Origin: Acanthochlamys bracteata
Lineage: Eukaryota > Streptophyta > Magnoliopsida > Pandanales > Velloziaceae
Direction: 5' to 3'
DNA length: 64,000 bases
Assembly: GCA_019914995.1 (NCBI GenBank)
Contig: CM034137.1
Coordinates: 5,979,155 to 6,043,154 of the forward strand
Below are positions 48,808 through 57,424 of the stretch, piece after piece; position 1 is the first letter of the stretch; every line of letters begins with the position of its first letter. The translations under genes and the position numbers were made by a program. The notes below the pieces were generated by a model that did no database searches, had not been told where the DNA came from, and saw only the letters and a program-made list of their open reading frames with translations.

Positions 48808-50131
48808 AAATACTTCTATTCGTATGCAATTACTTTTCGAAGCACACAACTCGACTCAAGGAGACGATGGAGGGCAATTTTGCACTTACAAACGATTATC
48901 TAATATGTTTTACTAGCCAGGGATATCGAAGGACGTCCATCGTTATATGGCGCCATGCGATAGTTGTGCTCGCGCAAAGACTTCTTCACTACGACCAAAC
49001 GGGCTCTTACAACCGTTACCAATCTCCGAGACTATTTGGACAACATATCTATGGATTTCACTGAAGGACTAACTATATCTAAAGGCAAGGATGTCATATT
49101 AGTGGTAGTTGATCGTATTTCCAAGTTCGGTCGTTTTCTGTCTCTCCAGCACCTGTATATAGCATACTCTATTGCTGACATATTTACAAAAAAAATTGGT
49201 AAGCTTCATGGTCGCCCAAAGACAATCGTCAGTGACTGAGATCCAGTGTTCATCAGTTCTTTTTGGAAAGAACTCCACAAACTTCAAGAAACAACACTAC
49301 ACTTGAGCTCCTCCTACTATCCCCAAACTGATGGTCAGATGGAAGTTCTTAATAGAGGACTCGAGTCATAATTGCGGTGTTTCATAGGAGAACATCCTAA
49401 ACAATGGATGCATTGGCGATATTGGGCAGAATATTCATACAACATGAGCACCCACACTGCTATAATGCATTCTCCATTTGAAGTAATATATGGACGCCCC
49501 CCTCCTTTAGTTTCTCTTGCTACTGGGCCTGCTAAGTCTAATAGCATCACCCATCAACTACAGGAGCGTGACATGATTCTTCAAGACCTCAAGCTGCATC
49601 TTCAAAAGGCCCAACATCATATGAAGAAGAATGCCAACCAGCATCGAACAGATAAGTATTTTCAACTCGGTGACTCGATTTTTCTTAAGTTATTCGATTG
49701 TTGATCGCAGAGCTCATAAGCTGCGACATTGCTTCTATGGGCCATTTCAAGTTCTTGAACGTGTGAGACAGGTTGCGTATCGCTTAAATCTTCCTCTGAG
49801 ATCAAAAATTCATCCAGTGGTACATATCTCCCAGCTAAAAGACGGCCACTCGGTTCCATCTATAGTTCTCAACCAGCTTCCAGATTTGCTTGTCGATGAG
49901 CTTAACTTTCCAAATTTCCAGTCCTCTCTCATGGATGAGGACAACTCTCAAGGGAGAGGGAATGTTACAAATTTTCAAGATGGGAGTACAGTACCTATTA
50001 GGATCACTCGCGCACCTATGACTAGATCCAAATCGGACATTCCTCCGCGGCGCAACCCCAAATATTTTTCTCAAGCATCAATGATTTCTGAAACTACTTC
50101 TGCACATGCTGAAGAACACCTTCAGCTTTAA
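48808..50131 (+). pseudogene. Gypsy pol relic, right half (integrase and C-terminal domain)
   Basis: The reading continues from 34694: an integrase zinc region with CDSCARAKTSS-like sequence near 48955 (frameshifted), catalytic core with ISMDFTEGLTISKGKDVILV (49043-49100) and GRPKTIVSD followed by a stop at 49238, then DGQMEVLNRGLES and a GPF/Y-type C-terminal block (FYGPFQVLERV; HPVVHISQLKDG). It ends MTRSKSDIPPRRNPKYFSQ and a stop at 50129-50131. Frameshifts near 48960 and 49690 and stops at 49238 and 49368 make it non-functional. It reads as one Ty3/gypsy pol split by CACTA C. Confidence 0.85.
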
Positions 50132-50470
50132 TGCCATGCAAGAATGGTCTTGATCGTAGCACTGTTTTGGAAGTTGTGGGCTGCCGCCGTCTGCACCCTC
50201 CAATAGCTTGTTAGTTGCAAGCTCTAAGAGTAGAATAATTCTAGGTAAATTTCTGCAAAACAACTACAAATATGTTTGGATGCTATGTTGAGAGCGGGGA
50301 GAAGAGAAACAAGTTTATTTCTAAATTTTACCTCATGTTCTGTTAGCTTGATGTTCTGTTTATCCTCCATGTGATCACCTTATTCCTCTAATAACAGGAG
50401 CCTCTCCGGCTAATCTTCGCCCTTATCGGTATCCATACATTCAAAAAAATGAGATTGAACGCGTTGTCCA
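49973..50470 (+). repeat. Gypsy-derived repeat, copy 2
   Basis: Collinear with 34032-34537 (pol 3' end, LTR-like DNA, RT start piece PYRYPYIQKNEIERVVQE). Here the RT piece is followed directly by a second copy of TGTTAGCTTGATGTTCTGTT (50481-50500), first seen at 50341-50360. Confidence 0.75.
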
Positions 50471-51179
50471 AGAGATGTTTTGTTAGCTTGATGTTCTGTT
50501 TATCTTCCACTTCTAGTTTCCATTTCAACTAAATCATAACAGAATGGTAAGACATTATATTTGAATCTGTTGATCTATCCAGATTTATAGTCTGTGTGAG
50601 AATTTGAATAGTTTGCAGTGTTTGATCCATTGCTCGGCATCAATAGCTTGTAGTTGAGACGACTGAAGTTGAAAAAGAAAATTGGAGTCTCTGAATTTCG
50701 AAGTAGTCACACTTATACTCAATAAAGCATTATGCAGGCATGAGTTAAAATTTGATGTAATTACTTCATTGAATGAGATTTTTACAGAACGTTCTTCTCA
50801 AGGCTTACGTTATTTATTAGGAATATTTTGATGTCATTTCCTTTCAATGGAATTTCTTTGTTAATTTCTTTCTAGTAGCATATAGGAATTCCTAACTTGA
50901 ATATATATAAACAGAGGATGGAAATATATATTTGAGCTAGCAAGCAAGCATGTAGGTTGTTGACGAGATTCTAACTCTGTTTGGTTCCCTTTTTTTCCTC
51001 CCCCGGTGCTCTAAAAGCGTAAGCTTTGATTGATTGATGAGTACTGCTACCTGCAGCAGCAGCTGGGGAGAGATGGTGGATGGTTTGCAATTTGATCAAT
51101 TAATCTCGTTCAATAGCATAAGAAGAAGAAGACTGATTACCAACTAGATGGGTTTCGACGAATGAAATGAAGCTGATGA
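50471..51179. other. Non-coding interior of an outer CACTA element
   Basis: No gene recognised. A block near 50725-50757 (AAGCATTATGCAGGCATGAG) recurs in diverged form at 51658-51690, on the other side of the CACTA end. Confidence 0.35.
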
Positions 51180-51408
51180 CATCATGAAACTGGCAATGGC
51201 GAAAAATAATAATAACTACCAACTGAATAATTCAATGGTAAAATCATATGTGATGTTACTGACTAAAAACTTATCGATAATTTAAATTTATCTGCTGAAG
51301 TACTCAGTCGCTAGTATAATATTACCAACCGAGTTTGAAATAATCGGTAATTATATCAAAATGCCGTCTAAAATTTTAGTCGGTGTTTCTATCAAATAAG
51401 AACTAGAA
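51180..51408. repeat. Right subterminal repeats and degraded terminus of an outer CACTA element
   Basis: Diverged CCAACTGAA, ACTGACTAAA and TAGTCGGTGTTT motifs lead to AACTAG, a degraded TACTAGTG end. Reading inward, CACCGACTAAAA followed by AGACGG matches the end at 9549. Confidence 0.55.
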
Positions 51409-51932
51409 GAAATGCATGTTGTCTGCTTTTGTGTATCTCTTTAATTAATCTGTTCCAATACAATTGCAGATGAAAAATGAAGCTTTTAACATGCTTGTTT
51501 GGCAGTATTTCTAATTATCTCTACACTTCAAAAGAAAAACATGTCATGCTTCTTTCTGTTGTAGATATCAACAACAATGGTTACCTGCTGATGTGTAGCA
51601 GGTTCATGGGAACGAGAGCGGAAGCTGTATTTTGAACGCCACGCACTTAAATTCAATGAAGCATTACACAGGCATGAGCCAAAATTTTCTCATTCTTTAG
51701 GAAATAAATACTATTTAGTAGATGCAAGATATAGGTCTGAGCTGAATTTTGCTAAATGTATGATACTATTATTTTTAATTGAAAGTTTGTTAGGCATATT
51801 AATGTATGACTGTATTATTCATTTGTTCTTCACAACTTATTAATTCATTAAATACTTAATCTATATAAATAATAATATATTTATATATTTAATAATAATT
51901 TAATAATAATATATTTATATATTTAATATGGA
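51409..51932. other. AT-rich spacer
   Basis: No gene or terminus recognised. Ends in an AT-rich TAATAAT tract into which the next MITE is inserted. Confidence 0.3.
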
Positions 51933-52326
51933 TGGGGATAGCGGCACTTTATTCTAAGGGCATCTTAGGGGCACTAATTTTAAAATTTAAATTCAATCTT
52001 CATCATTAGATATAAAAATTATTAGTAAAAAAAATGATGACAAAAATTTAACTCAATCGAAATTCAAATCGACTTCTATTTTGCTCTTTTTATGATATAA
52101 ATAATAAAATTTGATAAAGATGTTTTTTTTTTCTTTTTATGTTATTTTGATCATGAGATTTAATGAAGATCGATTTGTGGCCCGATTGAACTAAAATTTT
52201 ATCATCGTGTTTATAATTTATAGTTTTTCATATCCAATGGTGAAAATTATATTTAAAATTGTTACGCACCTTTTTGGAAGGGGTGCCCCCTAAGGTGCCC
52301 TTAAGGATGGGGTGATCCTATCCCCA
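51933..52326. mobile_element. 394-bp MITE with TGGGGATAG ends
   Basis: The left end (TGGGGATAG, then TAAGGGCATCTTAGGGGCAC) and the reverse complement of the right end (TGGGGATAGGATCACC, then TAAGGGCACCTTAGGGGGCAC) form inverted repeats of roughly 40 bp. The core is AT-rich and non-coding. No clear target duplication. Confidence 0.75.
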
Positions 52327-52745
52327 CTCTATTAATATAAAAAATATTAATAATTTTATTAAGTTGTAAAAGTATTATATGGAAAAGATTTCAGAATCTT
52401 TTACAATATACGTTTCAATGAAGCACTTTGATTATGCAAGCTTTTCTCTGTCAGGCAAATTTGATTTCTCGTTTCATGTGTGCTTTTCTTCTTCTGCAAT
52501 TTCATGTTCTTAGCCTGCACTTTCCTTCTTAATACTAGGATCATATTTGCATGAGATACAGTGGTCTTCATTGATTTTGATGAGGTGAGCATCCATCTCA
52601 TAAAAACGGCTAGTTTAGGTTCTAGCTGCTATATGGTTTCCTTCTGAGGATTTATTGGATCTATTCTTGCTTTGTTGGTTGCGAACCATTACATAGATTT
52701 CTCCTACAATGTGACAATATTGAGTCTTCAAGATTTGACTTTATT
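52327..52745. other. AT-rich spacer
   Basis: No gene, RNA or terminus recognised. Confidence 0.3.
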
Positions 52746-53578
52746 TACGTTAGTCAAATTATTGTCTAACGGCTAGAATAAGTGTAGATCATATGCAGTG
52801 AGTGTTGTTAGCCAATTTATACACTTTTCAAATATAGATCATATGGAAGCTATGAATAGAATTTTGAAATATCTAAAATCAACACCTGATAGAGAATTAC
52901 TATTTAAAAAATATAACCATCTCGATATAGATAAATATATTAATGAAGATTGGGTAGGAGATAACATATATAGACGCTCCACATCTAGGTATTTTATATT
53001 GGTTATTGGTAATTAAGTCATATTGATAAATAACAAACAAAATATGGTTGCTCGATCTTCTGCTGAGGCTGAATAAAGGGATTGTATTGTATATAGAGTT
53101 TGTGAACTTACGTTCGAATATTTTTTACCAAACTTGGTTTTCCTCTTAAAATTCTATGAAATTGTTCTGCGATAATAAACCACAATAAATATTACTCATA
53201 AACCACTGCAATATGATTGTACCAAACATATTGATATGGACCGATATTTTATGAAGAAAAAATTGGAGACAAAATTGATTGAGTTACTTTCTATGAGTTT
53301 AGAAGGATAGTTAGTAGATATATTGATAAAAAGAGTCTCAATAAGAATCTTTAATTACTCACTGAACAAGTAGGGCATCGATGATATCTTTGTACAAACT
53401 TGAAGGATAGTGTTGCATGAGTCAATAAATATTTAAATTTAATTTAGATATTTTTCTTTAAATTAAATATTTTTTTTTATTTAGAACTTTTTTTATTTAA
53501 TATTATAAAGAATTTATATATATGTACTTGTTTGAGTATTCAAGTACTGAAAAATAATATTGAAATAGATTTTCATCT
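52746..53578 (+). mobile_element. 5'-truncated copia element, family 1 (RNase H end and 3' LTR)
   Basis: Begins inside the RT/RNase H region (VVSQFIHFSNIDHMEA; EDWVGDNIYRRSTSRYF; SSAEAE followed by a stop; TKHIDMDRYFMKKKLE) and continues through LGIDDIF-like codons, a decayed polypurine tract (CTTGAAGGATAG) and an LTR (53411-53578) starting TGTTGCATGAGTCAA and ending TTTTCATCT. Same family as 3089-6835. Many stops, and no 5' LTR nearby. Confidence 0.82.
53411..53578 (+). repeat. 3' LTR of the truncated copia copy
   Basis: 168 bp, the third clear LTR locus of family 1 in the window. Confidence 0.8.
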
Positions 53579-53789
53579 CCTCATGCAAATCTACTCGGAA
53601 ATGTTCTCGAGTTTTGAAAGCTTGAAGTTTTATTACATCAACAATTATTCTTCAACTGGAGTTTCTTTCCTTCTTCAGTCTTTCTATAAAATCTGTAATA
53701 ATCTTGTAGAAATATTATGCAATAAACCTTCTAGAATGTGTATGCACAATATGCTCACGTCTGCACTCGTTGGAATTGATTAGGTATGG

Positions 53790-54200
53790 GATTTAAACTC
53801 AAACATGATCAGCAACTCTTTTTTAAACATGATCAGCTCGACCATGTGTTCGAGCATATGAAGCCTTCTAAGTTGATGCACATCTGGGCACACATGTCTT
53901 CTTGATCTCTTCTAACTAATTACACTTGAACACGATCACCGCACGTTGAATCTCTTGCAAGTATGCTTAGTAGTTGAATGGCCGGCTGTAGAGTGACTAT
54001 AGGATCCTCTGTTCTATATGCTGCTTGATTGACAGTAGCAGAGCAGCTAGCTATTCAATGGCTGTAGTTGTTGACTGCCGTATATAGGATAAACTTGATT
54101 TCTTTAATCCTGCAGAACTTCATCTTAATTTATTAGTCCAAATATAAATCATAATTTTTAGTTCATTGTTATCATCAAAATTAACTAGAGAGTTCTATCA
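53790..54200 (-). repeat. 3' LTR (partial) of the SIRE-like element
   Basis: On the minus strand it starts TGATAGAACT right after a purine tract and is collinear with the solo LTR at 13209 (AATTTTGATGATAACA, AAGTTCTGCAGGATTA, AACAGAGGATCC). The distal part is not recognisable beyond about 53790, where copia debris and unassigned DNA (53579-53789) follow. Confidence 0.72.
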
Positions 54201-54201
54201 A

Positions 54202-54214
54202 TCTCTCCCTTTTT
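54202..54214 (-). other. Polypurine tract next to the SIRE-like 3' LTR
   Basis: AAAAAGGGAGAGA on the minus strand, directly before the LTR start. The hAT MITE inserted at its upstream edge. Confidence 0.7.
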
Positions 54215-54215
54215 G

Positions 54216-54998
54216 TATAGTTGTCAGACCCGGACCGACCCGTCTAGGTCGACCCGGACGGTAAACCGGTCCGGGTTTGCAAAAAATTTGTTTATACAAT
54301 CGACCCGTTTCGATCCGATTTGACCCGCTTCAACCCGGTCGACCCGTCCGTCCAGGTCAAACCGGATTGAAATTTTTTTTTAAAAATTAATTAAAAAATT
54401 TTAAATTGATGATATATTTAATACAAAAATAATTATTAATAGCTCTATGTTGAAAAATGATATGTAATTTAGATTTTGCATTTGGATGTGATAATGCAAA
54501 AATATAATTGATTATGTATTATTTGTAAATATCAATTATTAGTGATTTTTAAATTTTTATATTGTTAAATACTTAGACTCAAATATATATACTTTAAAAA
54601 GTTAGTTATATCTCTTTTATGATTTATTTATTTTATGGTTTTATCTTTTTCTAATCTCCTAATTTATTTAAATATTTCTCATTATAAAGATTAGTTGTTA
54701 TTACTGTTTATGGTGGTGGCAATACTTTAATTTTTGCTGTGATTATTATTGCTTTTGTTGTTGATAGTAATGACATAATAAAAATAGTCTAATTTTTTGT
54801 TATAATTATTGTTTCTATTATTATTGATAGTGTCATCGGCAGTAGATTTCTTACTATAATTATTATTATTATTATTAGTTAAAAATGCTTTAATATTATT
54901 GACGCGACGGTTCAACCAATTGATCCGACGGGTTAACCCGAGAGCCGTGACCCGGACAGCTTTTCGGTTCGATGTCCAGTCCGGTTCTTACAACTATA
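54216..54998. mobile_element. hAT-type MITE, copy 3
   Basis: 783 bp. The left end TATAGTTGTCAGACCCGGAC and the reverse complement of the right end TATAGTTGTAAGAACCGGAC match at 18 of 20 bases. Flanks CCTTTTTG (54208-54215) and TCTTTTTG (54999-55006) agree at 7 of 8. The core is collinear with 1315-2120. It sits exactly between the polypurine tract and the upstream TTTTTGTCATCATC-like sequence of the SIRE-like element. Confidence 0.85.
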
Positions 54999-55108
54999 TC
55001 TTTTTGATGATGACAAAATAATTAAAAATTATTGATTTATGTATCCAATTTAAATAGTGCATTACTGGATCATTGCACAGACAAGGTTTTACACTTGGTT
55101 ACTTGTGT

Positions 55109-55167
55109 GTAGCTCCCCCTCAACCTGTGCATTTTATTGTATTTATCTGTATGTAGCTCCCCCTCAA
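55109..55167 (-). repeat. Two extra polypurine tracts in the SIRE-like tail
   Basis: TTGAGGGGGAGCTAC occurs on the minus strand at 55123-55109 and again at 55167-55153, 44 bp apart. Repeated polypurine tracts before the 3' LTR are described for Sireviruses. Confidence 0.75.
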
Positions 55168-55401
55168 TTTGATCCATCATATTTGTATGTATACACAATT
55201 CTACTACTTTTTCTTTCTCTTTGTAATCTCAGAAAGGTAAAATAATAGGATATTTGTACTAATAATTTAATATAACCAAAATGTCATAGATAGTGCAAAA
55301 AAGTCAAACAAATAATCAAACAGAGCTAAAAATAAAGATAGCGTCTTAACATAGTCATTTGAAATAAGAGCAACCAAATAAACTAGGCCTAATCAATATA
55401 A
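55168..55401 (-). other. Non-coding tail between the extra ORF and the polypurine tracts
   Basis: AT-rich. No gene seen. Confidence 0.4.
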
Positions 55402-56907
55402 TTAACTAAGTGTTTTGCGTCTAGTGGAGGTCCTGGAACTAGGAGGCCGGGAACGTTGATATTTGGGTTTAGCAGCGGAGGATTGGGGAAGGATCACAAC
55501 ATCATCATCCAGAAAAGGTTGGGAACTAGAAACAGATTTGTGAGCTTTTCGTTTGAGATTTTTACGTTTGAGAGTTGGCTAGGAATATAGAAGCGTAGAG
55601 ATGGATGGTCAGAGGAAGGAGGTAGGATGGTAAGAGGATCAAATGGTGCTGTGGGTGAAGCTACTGTTGGAGTTGCTTGAAGAGGAGGATCATCATGCAT
55701 GGCTGTTGGAGCTGCATAGACGGTAATAGACATTGACAAGATTTCAGGGGGTAACTCTACTTTTGAGGCTATTGGGGCATGACAGTCAGTCGGTAACTCT
55801 GCATCCATGGGGTTCTTTGTGGCGATCTTAGGACTTGAAGACTCTGCATTCATGCCTATGTCCACCTGTGGAGAATCGGAGTTAGGTGCATCCTGTCTTG
55901 CACGCTCCTAAGCTTGGGCATTCTCTGTCTTTGCATCCTCCTATGCAGCTCTAGTTGTAGGATGCTCTGGCTGACAGATGGCATTCCTGAGCTATTCAAA
56001 GGTGATATTGAGCATTTTGATCTTCTTGGTCTGCTCTAGTATTGCACAATGAATGTTGGTCAGGCATTCTATCAATGGAGCCAAAACTGTATGTGTGTAA
56101 GTCAAGTGATTTGCTTAAGTGTCTTTGAGCTTTGCCTCTGCCTCTGCCTCTGTGATTCCCCTCAAGAATTTTGCATCCAGTTTGAACATTTTCCTTACTT
56201 GCAGTGACCCTATGGGCACTGTTTTAAGACTGCACACTCTACAGATACTGTGAGGATATAGAAAATACTTACTTCCTGATTTGGATACCCTAATCATTAC
56301 TTCACAAAGATTGATGGGAAGTTTCTTGACCAACCTCCATAGCAGAAAGGCATCATAGATTGTGATCACATTACGCCGCCAAAGCGGGGAACTATCATCT
56401 TGTAGATAATGTGGCATAGAGAGCTCTTGGAAGCAAAGGCAGGTGAGCGGCAGAGTCATATTGGTGCTTTGTTACCGTCTCGGTGTGTAGAGCTTGTTTC
56501 AAGTAGTTTATTTTGGAGTCATTCACCGACGGCATGTCTACTTTGTACAGTATGTCCAACATCAGTAACATTGATCTACCTTCAAGATGTATTTCAATAC
56601 CATTCACCATGGTCTGAATCAAGAAATTTCCTATCTCGTGGAGATTCGCATAGAATACTCGAACGCACTCTTCGGAATATTCTCCGGGCCAATTATTGAA
56701 CTGTAGCCATCCTTGTGCGTCGAATAATTCATCCACTTCCAAAACGAAATAGTTGAAATCATCAAAATTTATGCTTGCCGGAGTCAAGATCGGGATTGCC
56801 AGTTGCCAGCCATATTTTTCAAATTCGCGATTCCCGATGAATTTGTCCGACCCGTCGACAGCAGTCTTGGAGTGCTTTGGCTGAGATTTTGGGTTTCTCT
56901 TTGTCAT
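55402..56907 (-). pseudogene. Third ORF of the SIRE-like element (putative plant transposon protein type)
   Basis: Starts at ATG 56907 (TKRNPKSQPKHSKTAVDG) about 290 bp after the end of pol, with a CT-rich leader before it. Residues 1-170 contain LDAQGW-like and CVRVFYANLHEIGNF, which I associate with the 'putative plant transposon protein' domain (Transposase_32) rather than with viral envelope proteins. A frameshift near 56430 moves to a second frame with KLPINLCEVMIRVSKSG, then a Pro/Thr/Ser-rich region (55870-55600). It closes with a basic tail near 55402 after another shift. No signal peptide or membrane segment is evident. The position matches the env-like slot of Sireviruses. Function unknown. 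Confidence 0.65.
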
Positions 56908-57195
56908 GGCTGAGATTGGGAGTAAGAATTGTTTCGAGAGATCGAAGATTGAGGCTTTTGAGCAAGGGTTTTGCGAGAGAGATTTTTTGTTTCAGGTTGA
57001 AGGAGATGAAATTGAAGAGATTACCTGGTTGGGCTAGCTTATAGTGTATTCAGTTTGAGACGAATCAGCTTAGTCATGTTTTTAACACGTGATCGGTCAG
57101 CTCCTTACTTTTAGAATATGTCATTGTGATAACTGCAGCCAGCTGTTGCGTGGCTGATTATGTACCCAAAAAATATGCAAAATAGAGCAAATTTA
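56908..57195 (-). other. Leader between SIRE-like pol and the third ORF
   Basis: A CT-rich stretch with TATA-like and UTR-like composition on the minus strand (57045-56910), suggesting separate expression of the third ORF. Confidence 0.4.
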
Positions 57196-57310
57196 TATTA
57201 TGTATAAGCCTAATTCATGACATATCTTTGAGAAGGAATCAAATCCTAGGGGCTTGGTAAAGACATCAGCTAGTTGATTTTCAGAATTGACAAAATTTAA
57301 TACTATATTA
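57196..57310 (-). pseudogene. SIRE-like pol, C-terminal end of RNase H
   Basis: Reads NSENQLADVFTKPLGFDSFS to a stop at about 57196. It joins in frame to the part beginning at 62672 once the inserted copia element and one TATTA are removed. Confidence 0.82.
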
Positions 57311-57413
57311 TATTCAAATACATGTATTATTTCATCATACCTAATACAAATACATGTCAATCTATATATATTAGGTACATAGGGTATTATTGTCACTTCA
57401 ACTCACGCCAACA
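57311..57413 (-). repeat. 3' LTR of the RE-type copia element
   Basis: 103 bp, TGTTGGCGTG...TTTGAATA on the minus strand. Two substitutions relative to the 5' LTR. Confidence 0.95.
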
Positions 57414-57424
57414 CTCCCCCTCAA
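57414..57424 (-). other. Polypurine tract of the RE-type copia element
   Basis: TTGAGGGGGAG on the minus strand, overlapping the pol stop codon and touching the 3' LTR. Confidence 0.92.

Noticed and set aside
51933..52326. Confident 9-bp Mutator-type duplication around the MITE
   Set aside because: I could not find a matching direct repeat at both borders, so the superfamily is left open.
55402..56907. Envelope protein of a virus
   Set aside because: No signal peptide, no membrane segment, and the sequence resembles a plant transposon-associated domain.
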